Counted from the stretch's first letter, positions 43,211 to 52,812 are shown. The stretch is DNA of 64,000 bases from Pandoraea sputorum (GCF_000814845.2 NZ_CP010431.2:1054001-1118000), one strand, 5' to 3'. Program-made: numbers and translations. The notes: a model not told the origin generated them from the letters alone.

Positions 43211-45840
43211 GCTGCCGCCCCTGCGCCATGCTCTCCCCCGAGATACGCTGCCGCGAGACGCGCGTCATCTGCCAGTTCACTCGCCGCTGCGCTGACCGTC
43301 ACACGTCCCTCTTCGAGCACATAGCCACGGTCGGCAATCGACAGTGCCATGGCCGCCATCTGATCGACGAGCAACATCGAGAGCGATTCGCGGCGCAGCG
43401 CATCGAGCGACGCAAACAACGACGCAATCACCTTCGGGGCCAGACCGAGCGAAGGCTCGTCGAGCAACAAGACGCGCGGCGACGACATTAGCGCACGCGC
43501 AATCGCCAGCATTTGCTGCTCGCCACCGGAGAGCAGGCCCGCGCGTTGATGCTGGCGCTCTTGCAGTCGCGGGTAGCGAGCAAACATCTGTGCGATGCGT
43601 GCGTCGAGCGTGGCTTTCGGCAAACGTCCGCACGGGAAAGCGCCGAGACGCAGGTTGTCGAGGACCGACAACTCCGGGAACACCTGACGCCCCTCAGGCA
43701 CGAGCACCACGCCCAGCGCCGCGATCTGCGCGGCATCCAGACGTGACAGATCACGTCCATTGAAGGTGATGCCGCCCTTGACCGGACGGTGCAGCCCCGC
43801 GAGTGCGCGCATCAGCGTCGACTTGCCTGCGCCGTTGGCACCGAGCAGGGCGACGAGTTCACCTTCGCGCACCTGAATCGACACGTCGTGCAACACCGGC
43901 GCCGCACCGTAATCCGCCGTTAACTTGCCGACCCCGAGGATTTCCGGTGTCACTGCCTTTTCGCGCGCTGCCTGGGCCGGGGCCGTGGCAGCGTCGGTTG
44001 TGTCGGTTGTGTCGGTTGTGTCCGGGACCGACGCCCCCAGATAGGCCTCACGCACCCGCTCGTCATGACGAATCGCGGCGGGTGAGCCCTGTGCAAGGAA
44101 GCGCCCCGCGTCAATCACGACAATGCCGTCCGATACGCCCATCACCAGCGACATATCGTGCTCCACGAGTCCAACGGTGACGCCGCTGTCGGCAATGCGA
44201 CGCAACAGCTTGCCCAACTGCGCCTTGTCCTGCGTCGAGAGCCCGGCCGCAGGCTCATCGAGCAGCAGCACAGACGGATGTGTCGCCAAGGCCCGCGCGA
44301 TTTCGACCAGACGCCGGTCGACGTGCGCGAGATCGGCGGCCATCAGATCGACATCCCCCAGATAGCCGCACGCACGCAGCAACGTCAGGGCCTCCCGGCG
44401 CGGTGTCTCGCCGCGCATCCGGGCGCTGCCGAGCAGTGCGCCGAGACGTCCGGCACTGCGTGCGAGCGTGACGTTATCGAGCACGCTCATGCCGCCGAAC
44501 AGTTGCGACGTCTGATACGTGCGCGCCACCCCACGCCGCGCGCTGTCGCAAGCGCCGCGCGCCGCCAGTGCGTGACCACCCAGCGCACGCGTGCCGGACA
44601 GCGGCCGGTAAAAGCCGGAAAGCATATTGAGGACGGTCGACTTGCCCGCGCCGTTGGGCCCGATCAGGCTGGTCACCCGCCCCGCAGGCAATGTGAACGA
44701 AAGATCGGCGACGGCCTTGACGCCGCCAAAGGTCATCGTCAGCCCCTGCGCCATCAGTTCCTTTCGTTGCGATGCTTCAAGCACCGGCAGAGCCAGCGTC
44801 GATGTCGCCGCGAGGTCCGTGCTGTCCGACACGACACGTCTGCGCGACATCCACCATTGCCCGAGCACCCCAATGACGCCATTGGGTGCGCCCCAAAGCA
44901 CGACCAGCAGCAATACGCCGAAGCACAACAGACGCATGTTCTCCAGACTCGCCAGAAACTCCGGCAGCAAGCCTACGATCACGGCCCCGACGAGCGGTCC
45001 TGCAATCGTGCCCGCCCCGCCGATCATCACGACGAGCACGAAGAGAATCGATTGCAGAAACGAAAACATGCCCGGTGTGACCATGCCTTGCAACGGTGCA
45101 AAGAGTCCGCCCGCAAGTCCGGCGAGCGCGGCAGAAAACGCAAACGCCACTGCCTTCACAACCAGTGGGTCGACACCGATCGATGCGGCCGCCGTCTCGC
45201 TGTCGCGCACCGCGCGCATGGCAGCGCCCCAGGTGCCACGTGAAATGCGAACGTAGACGACGAGTGCGACCGCCAGCACCGCCAGCGCGGCCACGGCCAC
45301 CACCCGTTCGCTGCCCGCTATGCCGAATGCGCCCGGCGGCGTCACGCCCATCAGTCCGTTCTGGCCGCCGGTCAATGTGCGCCATTCCACTGCGCCATGC
45401 TCGACGATGAACCCGAACGCAATCGTCACCATCGCGAGTCCGGGCCCGCGCACGCGCAGCGCCGGTAACGCCAGCAAGGCGCCGGTGAGTGCCGCGATGA
45501 CGCCACCCGCCAGCCACGCTGGCCAGAACGGCCAGCCCGCCTGTGTCGTCAGAATCGCCACGGCGTAGGCGCCAATCGCATAGAAGCCGACATGGCCGAA
45601 CGACACCTGTCCGGTCAAACCCAGCAAAAGGTTCAGGCCCACGCCGCAGATGGCCAGCAGCGCCACGCCCGCGATCACCACCACGAAATAGCCGTTCACC
45701 ACACACGCCGCACCGGCCATCGACAGGAGCGCGACGGCGATTACGCCGCCCAATGCCAGATCGTCGCGCGAACGCGGTGACTTTGTCGTTGCGCGGGCGC
45801 TGTCGGCATTCGATGCCATTTTCAACACGGAATCGCTCAT
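43207..45840 (-). CDS. LivM-LivG-LivF fusion: ABC permease with two ATPase domains
   Basis: This 877-residue polypeptide joins three subunits normally encoded separately. Residues 30-335 are a LivM permease (GLTGQVSFGHVGFYAIGAYA). Residues 360-605 are a LivG ATPase (GPNGAGKST at 394-402, Walker B LLLDEP at 525-530, VEHDMS). Residues 630-870 are a LivF ATPase (GANGAGKST, LLSGGEQQ at 769-776, LLLDEPSLGLAP). In the LivG part the signature position reads DLAHVDRR (503-510) in place of an LSGGQ-like motif. A DTTDTTDTTD linker joins the ATPases. It probably forms a branched-chain amino acid / amide-type importer with the adjacent LivH and binding protein. Confidence 0.93.
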   Translation of the reverse strand: MSDSVLKMASNADSARATTKSPRSRDDLALGGVIAVALLSMAGAACVVNGYFVVVIAGVALLAICGVGLNLLLGLTGQVSFGHVGFYAIGAYAVAILTTQAGWPFWPAWLAGGVIAALTGALLALPALRVRGPGLAMVTIAFGFIVEHGAVEWRTLTGGQNGLMGVTPPGAFGIAGSERVVAVAALAVLAVALVVYVRISRGTWGAAMRAVRDSETAAASIGVDPLVVKAVAFAFSAALAGLAGGLFAPLQGMVTPGMFSFLQSILFVLVVMIGGAGTIAGPLVGAVIVGLLPEFLASLENMRLLCFGVLLLVVLWGAPNGVIGVLGQWWMSRRRVVSDSTDLAATSTLALPVLEASQRKELMAQGLTMTFGGVKAVADLSFTLPAGRVTSLIGPNGAGKSTVLNMLSGFYRPLSGTRALGGHALAARGACDSARRGVARTYQTSQLFGGMSVLDNVTLARSAGRLGALLGSARMRGETPRREALTLLRACGYLGDVDLMAADLAHVDRRLVEIARALATHPSVLLLDEPAAGLSTQDKAQLGKLLRRIADSGVTVGLVEHDMSLVMGVSDGIVVIDAGRFLAQGSPAAIRHDERVREAYLGASVPDTTDTTDTTDAATAPAQAAREKAVTPEILGVGKLTADYGAAPVLHDVSIQVREGELVALLGANGAGKSTLMRALAGLHRPVKGGITFNGRDLSRLDAAQIAALGVVLVPEGRQVFPELSVLDNLRLGAFPCGRLPKATLDARIAQMFARYPRLQERQHQRAGLLSGGEQQMLAIARALMSSPRVLLLDEPSLGLAPKVIASLFASLDALRRESLSMLLVDQMAAMALSIADRGYVLEEGRVTVSAAASELADDARLAAAYLGGEHGAGAAA
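43993..44021. repeat. 9-bp tandem repeat in the ATPase linker
   Basis: TCGGTTGTG occurs three times in perfect tandem (read on the plus strand), encoding the DTTDTTDTTD linker of the fused ABC protein on the minus strand. Confidence 0.8.
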
Positions 45841-46715
45841 ACCTTACGTACCTCCGCTCGACCGAACATGCCGTCCGGACGCATTGCCAGCAACACGATG
45901 ACCAGACCGAACGTGATGATTTGTGTATAGCCGGATCCGAGCGTCGCCGTGATCATCGCCTCGGCAACGCCGAACAGCAGACCGGCAATCATCACGCCCC
46001 ACGCGCTGGACAATCCACCCAGAATCGCGACAGCGAAGGCCTTGAGACCGAAGACCGTGCCCATGTCCGCCTGAACGTTGAACAGCGGCGCAATGAGTAC
46101 GCCTGCAATCCCGGCGAGCAGTGTCGACACAGCGAAGGCCCCGGCGATGGTGCGCCGGATCGGAATCCCCATGAGGCGCGCCGCATCCCGGTTCTGTACA
46201 ACGGCCAGCATGGCGATACCCCAGCGCGAGCGTCGCAATACGTAATGCAGCACACCGGCGAGCGCGAGACCGACGACCGGGATCAACAGTTGCAACGGAT
46301 ACACGCCAAGCCCGGCGCCGCCGATCTGCAACGCGCTTTGCGCGAGCGGCGAGGGCAGGCTGCGCGGCTCCGTGCCGAACGTCAGCATGACGAGGTTATC
46401 GAGCACGATGCCGAGCGCCACCGTCGCCATGAGCCAAGCGCTCGAGCCGCGCCGCACGAACGGCTGCACCGCAAGCCGCTCGACCACCAGACCGTAGATG
46501 GCGCACAGCGCGAGCGCAGCAGCGACGGCGAGCGGCATCGGCCAGCCGAGCGTCTGCGAAAAGGTGTACGCCAGTACGGCGCCGAGCATCATTGAGCTGC
46601 CCTGCGCGAAGTTGACCGTCGCGCTCACCGCGAAAGTCAGATGAAAGCCTAGCGCCATGAGACCGTACATACTGCCGAGCCCCAGGCCGGCGACGAGCGC
46701 CGAGATCCATTGCAT
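45837..46715 (-). CDS. LivH-type ABC transporter permease
   Basis: The protein has 292 residues with about eight helices. ISALVAGLGLGSMYGLMALG, FAQGSSMMLGAVLAY and GGLSSAWGVMIAGLLFGVAE are typical of LivH. It lies 84 bp after the binding-protein gene and overlaps the fused LivMGF gene by 4 bp. Since LivM is fused to the ATPases, this is the only free-standing permease of the importer. Confidence 0.92.
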   Translation of the reverse strand: MQWISALVAGLGLGSMYGLMALGFHLTFAVSATVNFAQGSSMMLGAVLAYTFSQTLGWPMPLAVAAALALCAIYGLVVERLAVQPFVRRGSSAWLMATVALGIVLDNLVMLTFGTEPRSLPSPLAQSALQIGGAGLGVYPLQLLIPVVGLALAGVLHYVLRRSRWGIAMLAVVQNRDAARLMGIPIRRTIAGAFAVSTLLAGIAGVLIAPLFNVQADMGTVFGLKAFAVAILGGLSSAWGVMIAGLLFGVAEAMITATLGSGYTQIITFGLVIVLLAMRPDGMFGRAEVRKV

Positions 46716-46798
46716 GAGATGTCCTCCGGGACGCTGCCGCGGCAGCGCCCGTTCGTTGACGCCGTCGTGTCTACGACGACGCAGGCATTACTTAAGAA

Positions 46799-48082
46799 TT
46801 ACTTCGCCGCGACCTTTGCTCCCGCTGCGGTCACCGGCACGATGCGGTTGTCGATGAATTGCGCCCACACGTAGTCTTGCGCAGAGAGCGCGTCGTGCTG
46901 CTGCTCGCTGAACGGCTTGACGTAGGTCTTGATGAGGCCCTCGTAACGGTCGATCTTGTAGAAGCCTGCGCGGATCGCATCGCCGTTGGTCGAGCCAGCG
47001 CGGTCGATGGCGAGCGCCGTGAGACGCATCGCGTCGTAGGCATTGGCAACGCCCACCGCCGGCGTGATGTCATCCGGCCCCTTGATGTCGGGGTACTTCG
47101 CCTTGAGCGCAGCCACCACCCGCGCACTCACCGGCGACGTCGCACCGAAGAAGCTGTACGTCTGCACGAAGTGCACGGTTTTGGCGTTGGGACCGGCGAG
47201 TTCGGTGAAGCGTCCGCCTGCCGGACCCCAGTGAGAGACGATGGGCACCTTCCAGCCCATACGGTCGAGCGACTTCACCACCTGCGCTGACGGCCCGACG
47301 TTGCCGACCATGAGCAGTGTGTCTGCACCGGCAGCCTTCAGGCGTCCCAATTGCGGTGTGACGTCCACGTCGTTGGCTTCGAATTTCTCGACCGCCGCAG
47401 GCTTCATGCCCTTTGCCGAGAGCGCTGCGACGATGCCTTTCTCGTTCGATTCACCCCACGGGTTGTTCACGAGAATGAGGCCGAGCTTCTTCGCACCGAA
47501 GGTCTGCTGCGCGTAGTTCACCATCGCGCCGTCGACGATCTCGTCGACCGCCGAGACGCGGAACACGTAGTTAGGATTCGCACCGTTGCGGGTAATCGGC
47601 GTGCCTGCCGCCCACGGTCCCATGAACGGCACCTTTTCCTGGTTGGCGATCGGGACGATGGCCATCGAGACCGGCGTATCCAGCCCACCGAAGAGCACCG
47701 CCACCTTGTCCTTGTAAATGAGTTCGCGCGCGGCGAGCACGCCCTTGGCCGGGTTGCCCTCGTCATCGCGACGCACCAGTTCGAGTTTGCGACCGCCGAG
47801 TACGCCGCCGCTCGCGTTGATCTCGTCGATGGCGATGGTCATGCCACGCGTCAACGCGTCACCCGCTCGCGCCGACTGGCCTGAGAGGGCGGTGACGAGA
47901 CCGATCTTGATCGTTTCCGCTGCGTAACCCGAAACGCTGGCAAAGGTCATACCCGCGGCCGCCAGGGCGAGCGCGCCGGTGCGCAGCCAACGGCGGCGGG
48001 CGGGGGCGGCAAGCGATGCCGGGCACCCGGTGAGAGTGGTGAGGGCGGAGCAGGGGGTGTGGCGACGTGCAGAGGCAGACAT
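46799..48082 (-). CDS. Periplasmic ABC substrate-binding protein (Liv/amide family)
   Basis: The protein has 427 residues from the ATG at 48082, with a longer open frame upstream. A twin-Arg-like, long signal region (ARRRWLRTGALALAAAGMTF, cleavage near GYAAE) is followed by TIKIGLVTALSGQSARAGDA and INASGGVLGGRKLELVRRDD, PMGPWAAGTP-like ligand-loop sequence (VPFMGPWAAGTPITR) and LGLILVNNPWGESNEKGIVA. It belongs to the Peripla_BP_6 family for branched-chain amino acids, amides or aromatic acids. It heads the importer operon. Confidence 0.92.
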   Translation of the reverse strand: MSASARRHTPCSALTTLTGCPASLAAPARRRWLRTGALALAAAGMTFASVSGYAAETIKIGLVTALSGQSARAGDALTRGMTIAIDEINASGGVLGGRKLELVRRDDEGNPAKGVLAARELIYKDKVAVLFGGLDTPVSMAIVPIANQEKVPFMGPWAAGTPITRNGANPNYVFRVSAVDEIVDGAMVNYAQQTFGAKKLGLILVNNPWGESNEKGIVAALSAKGMKPAAVEKFEANDVDVTPQLGRLKAAGADTLLMVGNVGPSAQVVKSLDRMGWKVPIVSHWGPAGGRFTELAGPNAKTVHFVQTYSFFGATSPVSARVVAALKAKYPDIKGPDDITPAVGVANAYDAMRLTALAIDRAGSTNGDAIRAGFYKIDRYEGLIKTYVKPFSEQQHDALSAQDYVWAQFIDNRIVPVTAAGAKVAAK

Positions 48083-48496
48083 GAGCAATCTCCGTAAGAA
48101 CACATAAGACACATCTGAAGCGATTCGAAGACGAGGAGCGCTCTGGCATCGGGCACGCCTCACAATGTTTCCGCCGTACGCAAGAGGCGTGCCACCACGT
48201 CGACATTTCGTGGCAATCGCCTTGCACGATATGCGCGGCAATGTGTTGACGATCTGGCATTGAAATTGCGAACGATTCTGTGTGGTGTTCGTTGACGACG
48301 CGTTTTGCGCCAACTCGGAACGCGCGCGCACTGCAGCAGTGCGCGGATGTTTCAAGACGGCTCATGACGCGGGTGCATGTCCGGCCGTGTGGTTGCCCGA
48401 TGCCGGACAAGCGATTCGAATAACGAACGATTCGACGATGAATGAACGGCTTTGGTCGCTGAGCCTGCGAAGCCGTACCGTAATGACGACATACCG
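48083..48496. promoter_or_regulatory. Divergent control region with three CGATTCGA copies
   Basis: The 414-bp gap holds the promoters of the importer operon and of the deacetylase operon. CGATTCGA occurs near 48121, 48412 and 48428 (the last two 16 bp apart). The first two are embedded in the identical 10-mer GCGATTCGAA. No gene is visible. The nearby GntR regulator is a candidate binder. Confidence 0.45.
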
Positions 48497-49474
48497 ATGA
48501 CTTCTGCTCTGACGCTTCCGGAACGTGACGATCTGGCGAACGACGACACGCGCTTCGGCGCATTGCGTTCTCACGACCGCTTCGACTATCTGCCGATCAC
48601 GGCGCGCGATACGTATCGATGGCCCAATGGCGCGCGCCTGGCCGTCTATCTGGGTTTCAATCTGGAGCACTTCGCCTTCGGGGAGGGAATGGGCGCAAAT
48701 CTCGGCCCCGTCTCGCCGCAGCCGGACGTGCTCAATTTCAGCTGGCGCGAATACGGCAATCGGGTCGGCGCCTGGCGTTGCCTGGACTTGTTCGACGATC
48801 TGTCGATGCCCGCAGGTGTCGTGCTCAATACGTCGCTGCTCGATCATTGCCCTGCGCTCGTGCACGCCTGTGTCGCTCGCGGCGACGAGCTGATCGGACA
48901 CGGCCACACGAACGCGCAACGTCAGAGCGACTTCGAGCCCGCGCACGAGCACGATCTACTCATGCACTGCCGGTCGCGTCTGACGCAGGCGACGGGATGT
49001 GCTCCCACGGGATGGCTCTCGCCGTGGATCTCGGAGACGCATCACACGCCGGATTTGCTCGCTCGTACCGGCTACCGCTATACCTTGAACTGGTGCCACG
49101 ACGACCGTCCGGTGCGCATGCGAACCGCCCATGGAACGCTCTGGTCGGTGCCCTATCCTCAGGAGGTCAACGACATTCCGATGATCGTCGGTCGTCAGAT
49201 GGACGGCGTGGCATTCGCCGACATGATTGCCGACAACTTCGACGAGATGTACGCGCAGGCGGAACACCCGACTCGCGCTCAGCCGCTGGTCATGGGGATC
49301 GCGTTGCATCCGTATCTCGTCGGGCAGCCCTACCGGTTGCGGCACCTGCGTCGCGTGCTCACACCGATCGTGCAAGCGGCACAGCGCGGTGAGATATGGC
49401 TCACGCGCCCGGGCGATATCGCCGCACACGTCGCCTCTGTTAGTCTGACGCGGCCCGATGCCGTGATGGGGTGA
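48497..49474 (+). CDS. Polysaccharide deacetylase family protein (PuuE-like)
   Basis: The protein has 325 residues from the ATG at 48497. RWPNGARLAVYLGFNLEHFA, FSWREYGNRVGAWRCLDLFD, GDELIGHGHTNAQRQ (metal His motif), GWLSPWISETHHTPDLLART and MGIALHPYLVGQPYRLRHLR are typical of NodB-type domains of the PuuE allantoinase-like group, which hydrolyse cyclic amides or N-acyl groups. There is no signal peptide. It starts the plus-strand operon opposite the importer and probably works on the imported compound. Confidence 0.87.
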   Translation: MTSALTLPERDDLANDDTRFGALRSHDRFDYLPITARDTYRWPNGARLAVYLGFNLEHFAFGEGMGANLGPVSPQPDVLNFSWREYGNRVGAWRCLDLFDDLSMPAGVVLNTSLLDHCPALVHACVARGDELIGHGHTNAQRQSDFEPAHEHDLLMHCRSRLTQATGCAPTGWLSPWISETHHTPDLLARTGYRYTLNWCHDDRPVRMRTAHGTLWSVPYPQEVNDIPMIVGRQMDGVAFADMIADNFDEMYAQAEHPTRAQPLVMGIALHPYLVGQPYRLRHLRRVLTPIVQAAQRGEIWLTRPGDIAAHVASVSLTRPDAVMG

Positions 49475-49481
49475 GGGCATC

Positions 49482-50471
49482 ATGACGCTCAAGCCTTACT
49501 GTCCCGATTGCACGGATTGCACAGATTTTCCGACGTCGACCTTACTGCCTTCAACTGCTATGCCTGCCAACAAGCCTGCGCCGCGTGCGCGCCGCCATCC
49601 TGCCAGTGCTGCCACAGACACCGCAGCGACCGGGCTCGCCGGATCCCGGCCGCTCTCGCTCCACTCCCTGGACTCATCGCCGGACGACGATGCGCTCGAG
49701 CAGAGCGCCGAGACGCGCGTCGAGACGCACATCTACCGGACCATCGTCGATGGCGTGCTTGCGCACCGCCTGACGCCCGGCACCAAGCTCCCCGAGCCCG
49801 AGCTTTGTCAGCTCTTCGACGTGGGACGGGCGGTCGTGCGCAGAGTGCTGGAACGTCTGGCGCATGACGGCATCGTTACGCTGCGTCCCAACAAGGGGGC
49901 GGTGATCGCCGAGCCAACGCCGGAAGAGACGCGCGAGATCTTCGAAGCGCGACGCGCGCTGGAGCGCGCACTCGTCGAGTTGGCGGTGGCAAAGGTGACC
50001 GATGAGGATCTGGCCATGCTGCGTCGGCAACTCGATGCCGAGCATGCGGCCATGCACCGCTTCGATCAGCCGTCGTGGGCACGGCTGGCGAGTGACTTCC
50101 ATCTGCGCGTGGCGGCGCTCGCAGGCAATGCAGTGCTCCTGCGCTATCTGGGTGAGTTGATCTCGCGCTGCTCGCTCATCGTGGGGTTGTACGAACCGCC
50201 GGGCTACGCGCCGTGCGAGCACGACGAACACACGGCCATCGTGGCGTGCATCGAGCGACGCGATGCCGCAGGTGCCATCGACCGTATGCAATCGCATCTG
50301 GAGGAACTGGAGCGACGCATCGAGACCACCCGAATGCGCGGACAGAAGAGTCTCGCCTCGCTGCTCGGCTTGCCGGAAACCGGCGCTGCGCCGCGCGACG
50401 CCGCCACACCGTCCGCCAAATCGACGAAATCAACCAAATCCACCAAATCCACCACTCGCCAGCGCGCCTGA
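49482..50471 (+). CDS. GntR family regulator (FCD/FadR subfamily)
   Basis: The protein has up to 329 residues; an ATG at 49560 would remove 26 doubtful Cys/Asp-rich residues. The winged helix spans about residues 75-145 (IYRTIVDGVLAHRLTPGTKL, VGRAVVRRVLERLAHDGIVT). The FCD ligand domain follows (EIFEARRALERALVELAVAK, ASDFHLRVAALAGNAVLLRY, HDEHTAIVACIERRDAAGAI). The C-terminus ends in a repeated KST sequence. It follows the deacetylase by 7 bp and probably regulates the surrounding catabolic and transport genes in response to a carboxylate. Confidence 0.9.
   Translation: MTLKPYCPDCTDCTDFPTSTLLPSTAMPANKPAPRARRHPASAATDTAATGLAGSRPLSLHSLDSSPDDDALEQSAETRVETHIYRTIVDGVLAHRLTPGTKLPEPELCQLFDVGRAVVRRVLERLAHDGIVTLRPNKGAVIAEPTPEETREIFEARRALERALVELAVAKVTDEDLAMLRRQLDAEHAAMHRFDQPSWARLASDFHLRVAALAGNAVLLRYLGELISRCSLIVGLYEPPGYAPCEHDEHTAIVACIERRDAAGAIDRMQSHLEELERRIETTRMRGQKSLASLLGLPETGAAPRDAATPSAKSTKSTKSTKSTTRQRA
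50418..50455. repeat. Imperfect 9-bp repeats in the GntR C-terminus
   Basis: Four copies of aaatc(c/g/a)ac(c/g) encode SKSTKSTKSTKST at the end of the GntR protein. This is slippage-prone DNA. Confidence 0.7.
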
Positions 50472-50480
50472 GACCATCGC

Positions 50481-51116
50481 ATGGAAATCGACTTCCGGGA
50501 AATTACGGCCTATCAACGCTACAAGTTGATGGCCAGCCTGATCGTGCCGCGGCCCATTGCGCTCGTCACGACGCTCAACGAAGGCGGCGTCGTCAATGCC
50601 GCGCCGTTTTCGATGTTCAACATGCTGGGAGAAGAGCCGCCGATCGTCATGCTCTCGATCAACCGGCGCGACGACGATTCTCTCAAGGACACCGCAACGA
50701 ATATTCTGCGCACGCGCGAATATGTCGTGCACCTGACGGACGAAGCGATGGCCGCGCGCATGCACGCGTGCGGCGAGCGTTTGCCGCCGACACAAAGTGA
50801 ACTCGTACATGCGGGGCTCACCCCCGTGGCGAGCAGCCTCGTCGCCCCACCGCGCATCGCCGAAGCCCCGGTCGCGTTCGAATGCACGCTATGGGAAACA
50901 CTCGAGACACCGAGCCGCCACATCTTCATCGGACGCGTTGAACGCATGCACGCGCGCGACGAACTGATCGACACGCAGGCGTGGCGTGTGCGTCTGCAAA
51001 ACTACTTCCCAGTCGGCCGCTTCGGCGCGAGCTTTTACGTCGATACGCGCAATCGATTCTCGCTCGAATGCCAGGACGGTCAGCCGACCGCCACCACAGC
51101 GGTGGACGAGATGTAA
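50481..51116 (+). CDS. Flavin reductase family protein
   Basis: The protein has 211 residues. YKLMASLIVPRPIALVTTLN, AAPFSMFNMLGEEPPIVMLS and KDTATNILRTREYVVHLTDE match the DIM6/NTAB FMN-binding flavin reductase family (split barrel). It could deliver reduced flavin to an oxygenase or be an FMN-binding oxidoreductase; no oxygenase is adjacent. It follows the GntR gene by 9 bp in the same operon. Confidence 0.9.
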   Translation: MEIDFREITAYQRYKLMASLIVPRPIALVTTLNEGGVVNAAPFSMFNMLGEEPPIVMLSINRRDDDSLKDTATNILRTREYVVHLTDEAMAARMHACGERLPPTQSELVHAGLTPVASSLVAPPRIAEAPVAFECTLWETLETPSRHIFIGRVERMHARDELIDTQAWRVRLQNYFPVGRFGASFYVDTRNRFSLECQDGQPTATTAVDEM

Positions 51117-51320
51117 GGACGTGGCGGCCATCGGCCAGGTCCACAGGTCTGAACTTGCGGCGGGCTTAAGCGCTCGCCGCACCCGCTTTATCTCCGCGTA
51201 AACCCCGATACCCGCCCGCTATACCGAGGCATACCCTTCGACTTCTCATAAAACAGAACGTCATTCTGTCTGACAGAACTTCGCGGAATGACCTGCAATG
51301 CAATCCAAAGGAGGATTGAG

Positions 51321-52754
51321 ATGTCGAGTTTGCCTGTCGGCGCGGTGCACGAGTCGCCCGCCGCCCACTCAGGGCCGTCCGACGCAAGTCGGCAGATCAA
51401 CGCGCGCATCGATCGGTTGCCCGCCACACGCTCCGTCTGGATGCTGATCCTGCTGCTCGCGCTGGGCGGCTGGTTCGAGTTCTACGATCTCTTCTTCACC
51501 GCGTACGTGGGCCCCGGCCTCGTCAAGAGCGGGTTGTACTCCACGACGACGGCGTCGTTCTTTGGCGTGTCGGGCCTCGGCGCGTTTGTGGCGGCGTCCT
51601 TCGCGGGGCTGTTCATCGGCACGTTCTTTCTGACGGGGCTGGCCGACCGCTACGGCCGTCGCACGATCTTCACCGTCTCGCTGCTCTGGTACTCCATCGC
51701 CACGCTCATCATGGCGTTCCAGACCACCGCGCCGATGATCAACCTGTGGCGCTTGATTGCGGGGATCGGGGTCGGCGTCGAGCTGGTCACCATTGATACG
51801 TATGTGAGCGAACTCGCGCCGAAGCATCTGCGCGGCCGGGCCTTCGCCTTCATGCACCTGATTCAGTACCTTGCAGTGCCCGCGGTGGCATTGCTGTCGT
51901 GGTGGCTGGTGCCGCAACAAGTTTTCGGGATGGACGGCTGGCGCACGGTGGTCATCATCGGTTCGCTGGGCGCGCTGATCGTCTGGGCGATCCGTCGCCG
52001 TGTGCCGGAGAGCCCGCGCTGGCTCGCGCAGCAAGGCCGCACGGCCGAGGCCGAAGCGATTCTCTCGGCGCTCGAAGCGCGCGTGCAACGCGAGTCCGGC
52101 CGCCCATTGCCGCCGCCGGTGCTGAGCGTGGAGCCTGCGGCGACCAAGGCGAAGTTCCGCGAAATCTGGCAGAAGCCGTATCGCCGTCGCGCCATCACGT
52201 TGCTGGTCTTCAACCTGTTTCAGGCGATCGGTTTCTACGGCTTCGCGTCGTGGGTGCCCACGTTGCTCGTGTCCAAAGGCATCACGATCACGCACAGCCT
52301 GATGTACTCGTTCGTCATTGCGATCTCGAACCCGTTCGGTCCGCTCATCGGCATGGCGATTGCCGATCGCATCGAGCGAAAGACGCTGGTCGTGCTCTCG
52401 GCGCTGGGCATCGCAATCTTCGGTTCGCTGTTCGCGGTGCAGACGTCGCCCGCCATGTTGATGATTCTCGGCGTGGCGATCACGCTGTGCGGCACGCTGC
52501 TGTCGGTGGGCTATCACGCCTATCAGACCGAGCTGTTCCCCACGCGCATTCGTGCCCGGGCCGTCGGCTTCGTGTACTCGATGTCGCGTCTGTCGGCCAT
52601 GTTCTCCGGTTTCATGATTGCCTTTGCCCTGCGTCATTTCGACGTGACCGGTGTGTTCGCGCTGATCACGTTTGCGATGGTCATGGTGATGGCGTCCATC
52701 GGCCTGTTCGGGCCGCGTACCAACCAGCGCACGCTGGACGAAATCTCGCATTGA
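51321..52754 (+). CDS. MFS transporter (metabolite:H+ symporter type)
   Basis: The protein has 477 residues from the ATG at 51321, with a strong aaaggaggattgag site (an upstream ATG at 51288 lacks one). Twelve helices are visible. The MFS A-motif is GLADRYGRRTIF, and GVGVELVTIDTYVSELAPKH and RGRAFAFMHLIQYLAVPAVA fit the sugar/aromatic-acid symporter branch. It is a second uptake or export system in a locus that also has an ABC importer. It lies between the flavin reductase and the CoA-transferase genes. Confidence 0.93.
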   Translation: MSSLPVGAVHESPAAHSGPSDASRQINARIDRLPATRSVWMLILLLALGGWFEFYDLFFTAYVGPGLVKSGLYSTTTASFFGVSGLGAFVAASFAGLFIGTFFLTGLADRYGRRTIFTVSLLWYSIATLIMAFQTTAPMINLWRLIAGIGVGVELVTIDTYVSELAPKHLRGRAFAFMHLIQYLAVPAVALLSWWLVPQQVFGMDGWRTVVIIGSLGALIVWAIRRRVPESPRWLAQQGRTAEAEAILSALEARVQRESGRPLPPPVLSVEPAATKAKFREIWQKPYRRRAITLLVFNLFQAIGFYGFASWVPTLLVSKGITITHSLMYSFVIAISNPFGPLIGMAIADRIERKTLVVLSALGIAIFGSLFAVQTSPAMLMILGVAITLCGTLLSVGYHAYQTELFPTRIRARAVGFVYSMSRLSAMFSGFMIAFALRHFDVTGVFALITFAMVMVMASIGLFGPRTNQRTLDEISH

Positions 52755-52812
52755 TGTGCACTGATCCGATGCATCTCGCTTCAACTGAAACACGCATTCC
52801 TGGGGGCCAACA

